Shown here: in pieces, positions 44,965 to 53,691 of the stretch
Layout of the letters: the number at the start of each line of letters is the position of its first letter
Position numbering within the stretch: position 1 is the stretch's first letter
Source: an uncultured Clostridium sp.
GTDB lineage: Bacteria; Bacillota; Clostridia; Lachnospirales; Lachnospiraceae
NCBI GenBank assembly: GCA_947253885.1
Contig: CAMYAO010000007.1
Location: 42,037-106,036 of the forward strand
Direction of reading: 5' to 3'
DNA: 64,000 bases
Program-made: the position numbers and the translations under genes
The notes under the pieces: generated by a model
What the model was told of the DNA's origin: nothing
Database searches by the model: none
What the model saw: only the letters and a program-made list of their open reading frames with translations

Positions 44965-46624
44965 CATTGAAATAGCACAGGAAGCGATGATGGCACCGAT
45001 ATCCGATGTTGCGAGATCCTACGGGATATCAGAAGAGGATTTGGAATTATACGGAAAATACAAGGCAAAACTGTCAAATGAGGCATTGGAGAAGTTACAG
45101 TCTCATCCGAATGGAAAGTTGATTCTGGTAACCGCTATTAATCCGACTCCTGCCGGAGAAGGCAAGACAACAACCAGCATCGGATTGGCACAGGCATTTG
45201 CAAAGCTTGGGAAAAAAGCAGTAGTAGCATTGAGAGAACCGTCTCTCGGTCCTTGTTTCGGAATAAAAGGAGGAGCTGCCGGAGGCGGATATGCACAGGT
45301 TGTTCCGATGGAGGATTTAAATCTTCATTTTACAGGAGATTTTCATGCCATTACCAGTGCAAATAATTTACTGGCGGCAATGTTGGACAATCACATTCAA
45401 CAGGGAAATGTGCTCGGGATCGATCCGCGGCAGATTGTATGGAAAAGATGTCTGGACATGAATGACCGTGTACTAAGAAATGTAGTAGTTGGAATGGGGT
45501 CTAAAATGGACGGAATGGTTCGTGAAGACCATTTTCAAATCACCGTTGCGTCTGAAATTATGGCAGTTCTTTGTCTGGCGAATAATCTGAAAGACTTAAA
45601 AGAACGTCTCGGCAGAATTATTATTGCATATAATTTTGAAGGAATACCGGTTACGGCAGAGGATATTCATGCAACGGGTGCAATGGCGGCATTATTGAAA
45701 GATGCAATAAAACCTAATCTGGTTCAGACTCTGGAGCATACACTTGCAATTGTACACGGTGGTCCTTTTGCCAATATTGCACATGGCTGCAATAGTGTTT
45801 TGGCAACTAAAACAGCCTTGAAGCTTGCTGATTATGCGATTACGGAAGCTGGGTTCGGAGCAGATTTGGGAGCGGAAAAGTTCTTTGATATCAAATGTAG
45901 AATGTCAGGGTTAAAGCCGGATTGTGTGGTTTTGACGGCTACGGTCCGTGCTTTAAAATACAATGGAGGTGTCTCCAAAGAGCATTTGTCAGAAGAAAAT
46001 ATGGATGCCCTGAGATCCGGAATTGTTAATCTGGAAAAACACATGGAGAATCTTCAGAAGTACGGCGTTCCAGTTGTAGTGGTGCTCAATGCTTTTGTTA
46101 CAGATACAGAAGAGGAGATTGAATTCGTAAAAGAGTTCTGTAATGACCATAATTGTGAATTTGCAATTTCCAATGTGTGGGCAGACGGTGGAAACGGCGG
46201 TATTGAGGTGGCTGAGAAGGTTATCGATTGTCTGTCGAAAAAAGAGAGCCGTTTTGCTCCTCTGTACGATGATGAACTGTCTCTTAAAAATAAAATAGAA
46301 ATGATTGCTTCCGAAATATACGGAGCGTCTGGTGTGACATATTCCAATGCGGCGAATAAAGAATCAAAAAAATTAGAGGATCTAGGATTGGGGAATCTTC
46401 CGATCTGTATGGCAAAAACACAGTATTCTCTTTCGGATGATTCGAAGAAACTGGGGCGTCCGAGTGATTTTACAATTCAGATTCGTGAGGTTTACCCATG
46501 CAAAGGTGCCGGATTTATCGTTGCGATTGCCGGTTCCATTATGACAATGCCCGGTCTTCCGAAAGTGCCGGCAGCCAATCATATAGATGTAACAGATGAC
46601 GGAAAGATTATCGGTTTATTTTAG
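44954..46624 (+). CDS. fhs: Formate-tetrahydrofolate ligase
   Basis: 556 residues; ATG 44954 is chosen because GGAGG lies 9 bases upstream. The P-loop-like AINPTPAGEGKTTTSIGLAQ, REPSLGPCFGIKGGAAGGGY and the C-terminal GAGFIVAIAGSIMTMPGLP are diagnostic. It makes 10-formyl-THF from formate and ATP, the entry of the methyl branch of the Wood-Ljungdahl and purine pathways. folD follows 9 bases later. Confidence 0.97.
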   Translation: MKSDIEIAQEAMMAPISDVARSYGISEEDLELYGKYKAKLSNEALEKLQSHPNGKLILVTAINPTPAGEGKTTTSIGLAQAFAKLGKKAVVALREPSLGPCFGIKGGAAGGGYAQVVPMEDLNLHFTGDFHAITSANNLLAAMLDNHIQQGNVLGIDPRQIVWKRCLDMNDRVLRNVVVGMGSKMDGMVREDHFQITVASEIMAVLCLANNLKDLKERLGRIIIAYNFEGIPVTAEDIHATGAMAALLKDAIKPNLVQTLEHTLAIVHGGPFANIAHGCNSVLATKTALKLADYAITEAGFGADLGAEKFFDIKCRMSGLKPDCVVLTATVRALKYNGGVSKEHLSEENMDALRSGIVNLEKHMENLQKYGVPVVVVLNAFVTDTEEEIEFVKEFCNDHNCEFAISNVWADGGNGGIEVAEKVIDCLSKKESRFAPLYDDELSLKNKIEMIASEIYGASGVTYSNAANKESKKLEDLGLGNLPICMAKTQYSLSDDSKKLGRPSDFTIQIREVYPCKGAGFIVAIAGSIMTMPGLPKVPAANHIDVTDDGKIIGLF

Positions 46625-46633
46625 AGGAGACCT

Positions 46634-47473
46634 ATGGCTATTTTAATAGATGGAAAAAAGATATCAGATGAAATAAAAGAAGAGTTAAAAGAAAAGGTTG
46701 CCGACTATGCAAAACAGAATAGAAAAGCATGTCTGGCGGTAATAGTTGTAGGAGAGGATCCTGCATCGGCAGTATATGTCCGCAATAAGAAAAAAGCGTG
46801 TGAATATATCGGGATTGAATCTCTTTCTTATGAATTGGAAGAAGAGACGACACAGGAGGAATTACTGGAGTTGATTGACCAGTTAAATCATGATGTTCAT
46901 GTTAACGGGATATTGGTTCAGTTGCCTCTTCCGCCTCAAATTGATGAAGTTGCTGTAATCCATGCGATTGATCCGAAAAAAGATGTAGACGGTTTTCATT
47001 TGGAAAGTATAGGGGCGATGGTATTAGGCAGTAACGGATTTTTGCCTTGTACTCCTGCAGGAGTTATTCAGTTATTGAAGAGAACGGGAATATCGATTGA
47101 GGGGAAACACTGTGTCGTATTGGGGCGAAGCAACATCGTAGGGAAACCGATGGCGATGTTGATGCTTCGGGAAAATGCAACGGTAACCGTTACACATTCT
47201 AAAACAAAAAATTTACAGCAAATCTGCAAGATGGCAGATATACTGATTGTTGCAATTGGAAAGCCAAACTATATTACGGATGACTATGTGAAAGAGGGAG
47301 CGGTGGTAATTGATGTCGGAATTCATCGTATAGACGGAAAAAAGCTGTGCGGTGATGTGGATTTTGATAAGGTTGTATCAGTGGCTTCTGCAATTACACC
47401 GGTTCCCGGAGGAGTGGGACCGATGACTATTGCCATGTTAATGGAAAATTGTGTAAAAACAATGGAGAATTAA
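46634..47473 (+). CDS. folD: Methylenetetrahydrofolate dehydrogenase/cyclohydrolase
   Basis: 279 residues, bifunctional. The catalytic lysine lies in YVRNKKKACEYIGI, and GILVQLPLPPQI, the NADP-binding VVLGRSNIVGKPMAML and TPVPGGVGPMTIAML are intact. It acts on the product of fhs, so the pair channels one-carbon units between formate and methylene-THF. Preceded by AGAGGAGA. Confidence 0.97.
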   Translation: MAILIDGKKISDEIKEELKEKVADYAKQNRKACLAVIVVGEDPASAVYVRNKKKACEYIGIESLSYELEEETTQEELLELIDQLNHDVHVNGILVQLPLPPQIDEVAVIHAIDPKKDVDGFHLESIGAMVLGSNGFLPCTPAGVIQLLKRTGISIEGKHCVVLGRSNIVGKPMAMLMLRENATVTVTHSKTKNLQQICKMADILIVAIGKPNYITDDYVKEGAVVIDVGIHRIDGKKLCGDVDFDKVVSVASAITPVPGGVGPMTIAMLMENCVKTMEN

Positions 47474-47480
47474 GTCTGAT

Positions 47481-47510
47481 TTGAATTCAATAAACTGTCT
47501 ATGGTATAAT
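47481..47510 (+). promoter_or_regulatory. Promoter of pyrH-frr
   Basis: TTGAAT (47481-47486), an 18-base spacer and perfect TATAAT (47505-47510), 33 bases before the pyrH start. The frame that could extend pyrH upstream to 47481 is therefore non-coding. Confidence 0.7.
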
Positions 47511-47543
47511 TTTTACAGCAGTCAGTTGAGGGAAAGGAGTTAT

Positions 47544-48239
47544 ATGAAGCGCGTTTTATTAAAATTAAGCGGAGAAGCATTGGCAGGAGAGAAAAAGACT
47601 GGATTTGACGAGGCGACCGTTCGCGTAGTTGCAAAACAGGTTTTAGAGTTGACAAAACAGGGGATAGAGGTCGGTATTGTAATCGGAGGCGGCAACTTCT
47701 GGAGAGGAAGAAGCAGCGATGCGATCGATCGCACCAAAGCGGACCAGATTGGCATGCTGGCAACGGTTATGAATTGTATATATGTATCAGAGATTTTTCG
47801 TTCAACCGGCATGAAAACAGCAGTACTTACTCCATTTGAATGCGGATCCTTTACCAAGCTTTTTTCAAAAGACAGAGCAAATAAATATTTTGATCGCGGA
47901 ATGGTTGTATTTTTTGCAGGTGGAACCGGTCATCCTTATTTCTCAACAGATACGGCAACACTTCTCAGAGCTGTTGAAATTGAATCAGATGCGATTTTAT
48001 TGGCGAAATCTATTGATGGAGTATATGACAGTGACCCGGCTGTAAATCCGAATGCAAAAAGATTTGATACTCTTACAATTCAGGAAGTATTGGATCAGAG
48101 ATTACAGGTGGTGGATCTTGCGGCAAGTGTTCTGGCTATGGAAAACAAGATGCCGCTCTATGTATTTGCATTACAGGAAGAAAACAGCATTATCAAGGCA
48201 ATTACGGGAAAATTTAACGGTACAATTGTTACTGCTTAA
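47544..48239 (+). CDS. pyrH: Uridylate kinase
   Basis: 231 residues, the bacterial hexameric UMP kinase of the amino-acid kinase fold. RVLLKLSGEALAG, GIVIGGGNFWRG, GTGHPYFSTDTATLLRAVEI and KSIDGVYDSDP are intact. ATG 47544 follows GGAAAGGAG. It starts the conserved pyrH-frr-uppS-cdsA-dxr cluster; frr follows 15 bases later. Confidence 0.97.
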   Translation: MKRVLLKLSGEALAGEKKTGFDEATVRVVAKQVLELTKQGIEVGIVIGGGNFWRGRSSDAIDRTKADQIGMLATVMNCIYVSEIFRSTGMKTAVLTPFECGSFTKLFSKDRANKYFDRGMVVFFAGGTGHPYFSTDTATLLRAVEIESDAILLAKSIDGVYDSDPAVNPNAKRFDTLTIQEVLDQRLQVVDLAASVLAMENKMPLYVFALQEENSIIKAITGKFNGTIVTA

Positions 48240-48254
48240 TATTTGGAGGAAAAT

Positions 48255-48809
48255 ATGAACGAAAGATTAGAAGTATTTGATAAAAAGATGACTCAGACAC
48301 GAGCGCATTTGGCGGATGATTTCGCCTCTATACGTGCAGGTCGTGCCAATCCGCATGTATTGGATCAAATCCGCGTGGACTATTACGGAAGCCCGACTCC
48401 TCTTTCTCAGGTTGCAAATGTTTCCGTTCCGGAAGCACGTATGATACAGATTCAGCCTTGGGAAAAAAATATGTTATCTGAGATTGAAAAAGCGATTATG
48501 ATCTCTGATATCGGGATTAATCCGATCAATGACGGAAAATTAATCCGTCTGGTGTTCCCTGAATTGACAGAGGAAAGACGTAAAGAATTATCAAAGGATG
48601 TTAAGAAAAAAGGGGAAGAAGCAAAGATTGCTATTCGGAATATTCGCAGAGATGCAAATGATCAAATGAAAAAACTGGGAAAATCAGAGGATATTTCAGA
48701 AGATGAGATCAAGAACCTTGAAGCGGAAGTACAAAAAGTAACAGATGCTCATATTAAAAAGGTAGATGAGGCTGTAGAAGAGAAGACAAAGGAAATTATG
48801 ACAGTGTAA
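48255..48809 (+). CDS. frr: Ribosome recycling factor
   Basis: 184 residues, full length. RAGRANPHVLDQIRVDYYG and LTEERRKELSKDVKK are family signatures of the tRNA-shaped factor that splits post-termination ribosomes with EF-G. ATG 48255 has TTGGAGG before it. Confidence 0.97.
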   Translation: MNERLEVFDKKMTQTRAHLADDFASIRAGRANPHVLDQIRVDYYGSPTPLSQVANVSVPEARMIQIQPWEKNMLSEIEKAIMISDIGINPINDGKLIRLVFPELTEERRKELSKDVKKKGEEAKIAIRNIRRDANDQMKKLGKSEDISEDEIKNLEAEVQKVTDAHIKKVDEAVEEKTKEIMTV

Positions 48810-48829
48810 CAGATTTCTTTTACGCAGGT

Positions 48830-48860
48830 AAACGGGACGTTTTATTTTGATGTCCCGTTT
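48830..48860 (+). terminator. Hairpin between frr and uppS
   Basis: AAACGGGAC (48830-48838) pairs with GTCCCGTTT (48852-48860). The T-run is short (TTT), so it may be a partial terminator or RNA-stability hairpin inside the operon. Confidence 0.55.
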
Positions 48861-48881
48861 CATCTGGTTATGGAGGATTTT

Positions 48882-49610
48882 ATGTCGGATGTGAGCAATT
48901 TAAAGATACCGAGACATGTTTCTATTATCATGGACGGAAACGGTCGTTGGGCAAAAAAAAGAGGAATGCCGCGTACATTTGGACATACGCAGGGTGCAAA
49001 GCGTGTGATGCAGATTGTAGAGGATGCTGATGCGCTCGGAATAAAGTATCTTACGGTATATGCGTTTTCAACTGAAAACTGGTCGAGACCTTCCATGGAA
49101 GTAAAGACCTTAATGAAGCTGTTTCATAAATATATTAAAATCTGTCACACAAAGGCAATGGAAAACAACTCCTGTATTCGATTTATCGGTGACAGAACTG
49201 CATTGGATCAGTCTTTGCAGAAGCAAATAGAGACAGTAGAGAGGGATACGCGGGACAACACCGGAATCCACTTTCAAATTGCAATTAACTACGGCAGTCA
49301 AAACGAGATGTTGCGTGCCATGAAAGAGATGCTCTGTGATTATAAAGAAGAGAGATTTTTACTGGAGGATCTTTCGAACAACCTGTTTGCTTCTTATTTA
49401 GACACAAAGGATATTCCGGATCCGGATCTGATGATTCGTACAAGCGGAGAATTAAGATTGTCAAATTGGATGATGTGGCAGCATGCTTATTCTGAATTTT
49501 ATTTTACAGATACTCCATGGCCTGATTTTGATAAACAATGCTTAATAGAAGCGATCAAAGTTTATACTTCACGAGACCGTCGTTACGGAAGTGTTAAGGA
49601 ACCATTGTAA
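48882..49610 (+). CDS. uppS: Undecaprenyl diphosphate synthase (isoprenyl transferase)
   Basis: 242 residues. ATG 48882 is favoured over 48870 because GGAGG lies between them. The cis-prenyltransferase motifs HVSIIMDGNGRWAKKRG, FGHTQGAKRV, AFSTENWSRP and DLMIRTSGELRLSNWMMWQ are present. It builds the C55 lipid carrier for cell wall synthesis. Confidence 0.97.
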   Translation: MSDVSNLKIPRHVSIIMDGNGRWAKKRGMPRTFGHTQGAKRVMQIVEDADALGIKYLTVYAFSTENWSRPSMEVKTLMKLFHKYIKICHTKAMENNSCIRFIGDRTALDQSLQKQIETVERDTRDNTGIHFQIAINYGSQNEMLRAMKEMLCDYKEERFLLEDLSNNLFASYLDTKDIPDPDLMIRTSGELRLSNWMMWQHAYSEFYFTDTPWPDFDKQCLIEAIKVYTSRDRRYGSVKEPL

Positions 49611-49626
49611 AGAAAGGACAGATGTT

Positions 49627-50430
49627 ATGTTTCGAACTCGACTTATCAGCGGAATCATACTGGTACTTATAGCGTTGCTTGTTATTACAAGGGGCGGTGG
49701 AGTTTTACTGGCGGTATCCGCTATATTATCTCTTATAGGATTATTTGAATTATATCGCGTGTTTTCTATAGAAAAGACACCTCTTGCCGTAATCGGCTAT
49801 ATAGGGACATTGTTATACTATACAAATCTGCACTTTCATTTTTTGAAAGATACTATGATGATCGTAATCTTTCTGATATTGGCTTTTATGTGTTGTTTCG
49901 TGTTTACATATCCGAATTATCACAGTCGTACTGTATTGGCTGCATTTTTCGGAGTATTTTATGTCTCTGTTATGTTATCCGGTATCTATACAACCAGAAT
50001 GCTTCCATCAGGTATTTATCTGGTATGGTTGATTTTTATTTGTTCCTGGGGATGTGACACCTGCGCTTATTGTGTTGGAAAATTATTCGGAAAACACAAG
50101 ATGACACCGAAACTGAGCCCGAAAAAATCAGTAGAGGGTGCAGTAGGAGGGGTTGTCGGAGCAGTATTGCTTGCGTTGATCTACGGCTTTGTATTCCAGA
50201 ATCACATGAAGGTATCAGTACATTATATTCTTTTTATGGCATTGATCTGCGGAATCGGTTCTCTGTTTTCAATGGTGGGGGATCTGGCAGCTTCGGCAAT
50301 CAAGAGAAATTACGACATAAAAGATTACGGTCATTTAATACCCGGTCATGGTGGAGTATTGGATCGTTTTGACAGTGTTATTTTCACTGCACCTTTGATT
50401 TATTATTTGTCTTTGTATATCATCAGATAA
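49627..50430 (+). CDS. cdsA: Phosphatidate cytidylyltransferase
   Basis: 267 residues from ATG 49627 (AAAGGA upstream), about eight membrane helices. The C-terminal signature region SWGCDTCAYCVGKLFGKHKM through SPKKSVEGAVGG and the HGGVLDRFDS motif identify CDP-diacylglycerol synthase, which feeds acidic phospholipid synthesis. Confidence 0.95.
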   Translation: MFRTRLISGIILVLIALLVITRGGGVLLAVSAILSLIGLFELYRVFSIEKTPLAVIGYIGTLLYYTNLHFHFLKDTMMIVIFLILAFMCCFVFTYPNYHSRTVLAAFFGVFYVSVMLSGIYTTRMLPSGIYLVWLIFICSWGCDTCAYCVGKLFGKHKMTPKLSPKKSVEGAVGGVVGAVLLALIYGFVFQNHMKVSVHYILFMALICGIGSLFSMVGDLAASAIKRNYDIKDYGHLIPGHGGVLDRFDSVIFTAPLIYYLSLYIIR

Positions 50431-50442
50431 AAGGAAATAGAA

Positions 50443-51582
50443 ATGAAAAAAATTGCAATTTTAGGTTCTACCGGCTCAATCGGAACACAAACACTTGAGG
50501 TGGTCTCTTTACATAATAATATTCAGGTAGTCGCGATGTCTGCCGGGAGGAATATTACCTTATTTGAGCGACAGATTCGGAAATTTCAGCCAAAGATAGT
50601 TTCAGTAGCAGATCAGGAGACAGCCGTTCAACTACAGGAGCGGATATCTGATCTGTCTCTGACAGTACGATATGGGATAGAAGGAATGATAGAAGTTGCT
50701 ACACATACCGAAGCGGAGCTGGTGGTCACGGCAGTAGTGGGAATGATCGGAATCCGTCCTACGATTGCAGCAATCCGGGCCAATAAAGATATTGCATTGG
50801 CAAATAAGGAAACTCTGGTATGTGCAGGGCATCTTATTATGCCTTTAATAAAGAAACATAAGGTACAATTGCTACCGGTTGACAGTGAACATAGTGCTGT
50901 CTTTCAGTCTTTGCAGGGAAACGATGCCAATCCGATCGAACGGATTTTATTGACAGCAAGCGGAGGTCCCTTTTTGGGGAAAACCTGTAAAGAGTTATCT
51001 GAGGTTACTGTTGAGGATGCATTGCATCATCCGAACTGGTCTATGGGAAAGAAAATCACAATAGATTCGGCAACTCTTGTTAATAAAGGATTGGAAGTGA
51101 TTGAGGCAAAATGGTTGTTTGATGTAGATGTGGAGCAGATTCAGGTGGTTGTTCATCCGCAGTCAGTCATACATTCGGCAGTTCAATACCGGGACGGTGC
51201 AGTCCTTGCACAACTTGGAACTCCGGATATGAAGATTCCGATTCAGTATGCGTTATATTATCCGAAACGACTGCATTTGCCGGAAAAGAGATTGGATCTT
51301 TTTGCTTTGAAATCACTTACTTTTATGGAGCCGGATGAAAAAGTATTTAAAGGAATTGCATTGGCACGAAAGGCTGTTTCTATAGGGGGAAATATGCCGA
51401 CGATATTAAATGCTGCAAATGAATGTGCCGTGGATCTGTTTTTGCATCAGAAGATCTCATTTTTGGAGATTACAAAGCTGATTGAAAGCTGTATGGAGCA
51501 GATTCCGTTTGCAGAGAACCCTACCATTGATGAAATATTGGAAACAGAAAGAGCCGTATATCAATTAATAGAAAGTAGGTAA
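50443..51582 (+). CDS. dxr: 1-deoxy-D-xylulose-5-phosphate reductoisomerase
   Basis: 379 residues. NADPH motif ILGSTGSIGTQTLEV at the N-terminus; metal and substrate residues in PVDSEHSAVFQ, LTASGGPF, HPNWSMGKKITIDSATLVNKG and NAANE. It performs the committed step of the MEP isoprenoid pathway; ispG of the same pathway is two genes on. Preceded by AAAGGAAATAG. Confidence 0.97.
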   Translation: MKKIAILGSTGSIGTQTLEVVSLHNNIQVVAMSAGRNITLFERQIRKFQPKIVSVADQETAVQLQERISDLSLTVRYGIEGMIEVATHTEAELVVTAVVGMIGIRPTIAAIRANKDIALANKETLVCAGHLIMPLIKKHKVQLLPVDSEHSAVFQSLQGNDANPIERILLTASGGPFLGKTCKELSEVTVEDALHHPNWSMGKKITIDSATLVNKGLEVIEAKWLFDVDVEQIQVVVHPQSVIHSAVQYRDGAVLAQLGTPDMKIPIQYALYYPKRLHLPEKRLDLFALKSLTFMEPDEKVFKGIALARKAVSIGGNMPTILNAANECAVDLFLHQKISFLEITKLIESCMEQIPFAENPTIDEILETERAVYQLIESR

Positions 51583-51583
51583 T

Positions 51584-52630
51584 ATGATTGTTTTAAAATA
51601 TTTAATAGCTTTTATTGTACTATCCGTTGTAATTTTATTTCATGAATTAGGACATTTTTTATTTGCAAAAAAGAATGATATTAAAGTAAATGAGTTTTCT
51701 TTGGGTCTCGGACCGACTCTTTTCGGTTTTCAAAAGGGAGAGACAAAATATTCCGTGAAAGCGCTTCCGTTCGGTGGGGCTTGTATCATGGAAGGAGAAG
51801 ATGATGAAAGCAGTGATAGCCGTTCTTTTCAATCAAAATCCGTATGGGCAAGAATCAGTGTTGTATTTGGAGGACCGTTATTTAATTTTATCATGGCATT
51901 TATCTGCGCGGTGATTATGCTTGGATCTTTTGGATATGTAAAACCTGAATTGAGCTCTGTGATGAACGGTTATCCTGCGCAGGAAGCCGGATTGCGGTCA
52001 GGAGATGAGATTACTTCGATTGACGGCAGATCAGTTCATTTTTATAAAGAGGTAACATTATATACGATGATGCATCCGGGAAAACAGATTCGGGTATCTT
52101 ATAAACGTGGGGAAAAGAATTATACTACAACGATCACTCCAAAATATTCGCAAAAAGAGGGACGCTACCTGATGGGATTTACTTCTGACGGGAGAATGAC
52201 GAAAACCGGATCGTTCGGCACTATGAAAAATGCAGCTTTGGAAGTGAAATACTGGATTCAATATACATTTGGAAGTCTGAAGATGCTGGTTACACGACAG
52301 GTTTCGGTAAAACAGATGACCGGACCGGTCGGACTGGTAAAATCAATGGGTGACTCTATTGCAACCAGCGGACCGAATGCATTAAAGTACAGTGTTTTAA
52401 ATATTTTGATTTTTATTATTTTGCTATCTGCCAATTTGGGAGTTCTAAATTTACTTCCTTTACCGGCATTGGACGGAGGTAGACTGTTATTTCTGATTAT
52501 AGAGCTGATCCGTAGAAAACGAATTCCGCAGGACAAGGAAGCAGTGGTTCATTTCATAGGGATTGTGTTATTGTTTGCACTTATGATTGTGATTATGTTT
52601 CAAGATATTGTAAGATTATTTAAAGGGTAA
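51584..52630 (+). CDS. rseP: Site-2 membrane metalloprotease
   Basis: 348 residues. Zinc motif H20-E21-L22-G23-H24 in the first membrane helix, one PDZ domain (about 115-190, with AQEAGLRSGDEITSIDG), and the C-terminal NLLPLPALDGGRL that supplies the aspartate ligand. It is the RseP/RasP family that clips anti-sigma factors and remnant signal peptides within the membrane. It lies 1 base after dxr, the standard position. Confidence 0.95.
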   Translation: MIVLKYLIAFIVLSVVILFHELGHFLFAKKNDIKVNEFSLGLGPTLFGFQKGETKYSVKALPFGGACIMEGEDDESSDSRSFQSKSVWARISVVFGGPLFNFIMAFICAVIMLGSFGYVKPELSSVMNGYPAQEAGLRSGDEITSIDGRSVHFYKEVTLYTMMHPGKQIRVSYKRGEKNYTTTITPKYSQKEGRYLMGFTSDGRMTKTGSFGTMKNAALEVKYWIQYTFGSLKMLVTRQVSVKQMTGPVGLVKSMGDSIATSGPNALKYSVLNILIFIILLSANLGVLNLLPLPALDGGRLLFLIIELIRRKRIPQDKEAVVHFIGIVLLFALMIVIMFQDIVRLFKG

Positions 52631-52635
52631 CAAAC

Positions 52636-53691
52636 ATGAAAACGAGAGAAATTCAAATCGGTTCTGTTAAAATCGGAGGAGATAATTCGATTGCGATTCA
52701 ATCCATGACCAATACAAAGACGTCAGATGTATCTGCTACAGTGCAGCAGATAAACGAATTAGCGGCAATCGGTTGTGATATTATTCGCTGTGCTGTTCCG
52801 GATATAGAGGCGGCAAAAGCATTTGCGGAGATCAAATCTCAGATTCAGATTCCTCTAGTGGCAGATATACATTTTGATTATCGTCTGGCACTTGCAGCGA
52901 TGGAGTATGGGGCTGATAAGATTCGTATCAATCCGGGGAATATAGGTGGAAAGGATCGTCTTCAGGCAGTGGTGTCGGAAGCAAAAAAAAGGACAATACC
53001 GATTCGAGTGGGGGTAAACAGCGGTTCTTTGGAAAAAGAACTGATTGAAAAATATGGTGGAGTAACAGCGGAAGGATTAGTAGAATCAGCATTAGATAAG
53101 GTTTCTCTTATAGAACATTTCGGTTACGAAAATATTGTAATCAGTATCAAGAGCTCAGATGTGTTGATGTGTGTGAAAGCACATGAATTGATTGCGGACA
53201 TAACGGACTATCCGTTACATGTAGGTATTACAGAGGCAGGAACAATCACAAGCGGAAACATAAAATCGGCAATCGGTTTGGGACTGATCCTGCATCAGGG
53301 AATCGGAGATACGATCCGGGTTTCTTTGACCGGTGATCCGAAAGAAGAAATACAGTCTGCAAAATTAATCTTAAAAACACTCGGTCTCAGAAATGCTGGA
53401 ATAGAGATTATTTCCTGCCCTACCTGTGGCAGAACCAATATAGATTTGATTCCACTTGCAAACAAGGTAGAAAAACTGGTGGCAGATATACCGTTAAATT
53501 TGAAAGTGGCTGTTATGGGTTGCGCGGTAAACGGACCGGGAGAAGCCAGAGAAGCAGATATCGGAATTTGCGGTGGAACTAAAGAGGGACTTTTGATCAA
53601 GAAGGGTCAGATTATTAAAAAGTTGCCGGAAAGCCAGTTATTACAGGCATTGAGAGAAGAATTACTTCATTGGAGAGATGATTCAAAATGA
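52636..53691 (+). CDS. ispG: 4-hydroxy-3-methylbut-2-enyl diphosphate synthase
   Basis: 351 residues, [4Fe-4S] enzyme of the MEP pathway. N-terminal TIM barrel with SVKIGGDNSIAIQSMTNTKT and DKIRINPGNIG; cluster cysteines in ISCPTCGRT and GCAVNGPGEAREADIG. The short (non-plant) form. Its stop overlaps the polC start (ATGA). Confidence 0.97.
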   Translation: MKTREIQIGSVKIGGDNSIAIQSMTNTKTSDVSATVQQINELAAIGCDIIRCAVPDIEAAKAFAEIKSQIQIPLVADIHFDYRLALAAMEYGADKIRINPGNIGGKDRLQAVVSEAKKRTIPIRVGVNSGSLEKELIEKYGGVTAEGLVESALDKVSLIEHFGYENIVISIKSSDVLMCVKAHELIADITDYPLHVGITEAGTITSGNIKSAIGLGLILHQGIGDTIRVSLTGDPKEEIQSAKLILKTLGLRNAGIEIISCPTCGRTNIDLIPLANKVEKLVADIPLNLKVAVMGCAVNGPGEAREADIGICGGTKEGLLIKKGQIIKKLPESQLLQALREELLHWRDDSK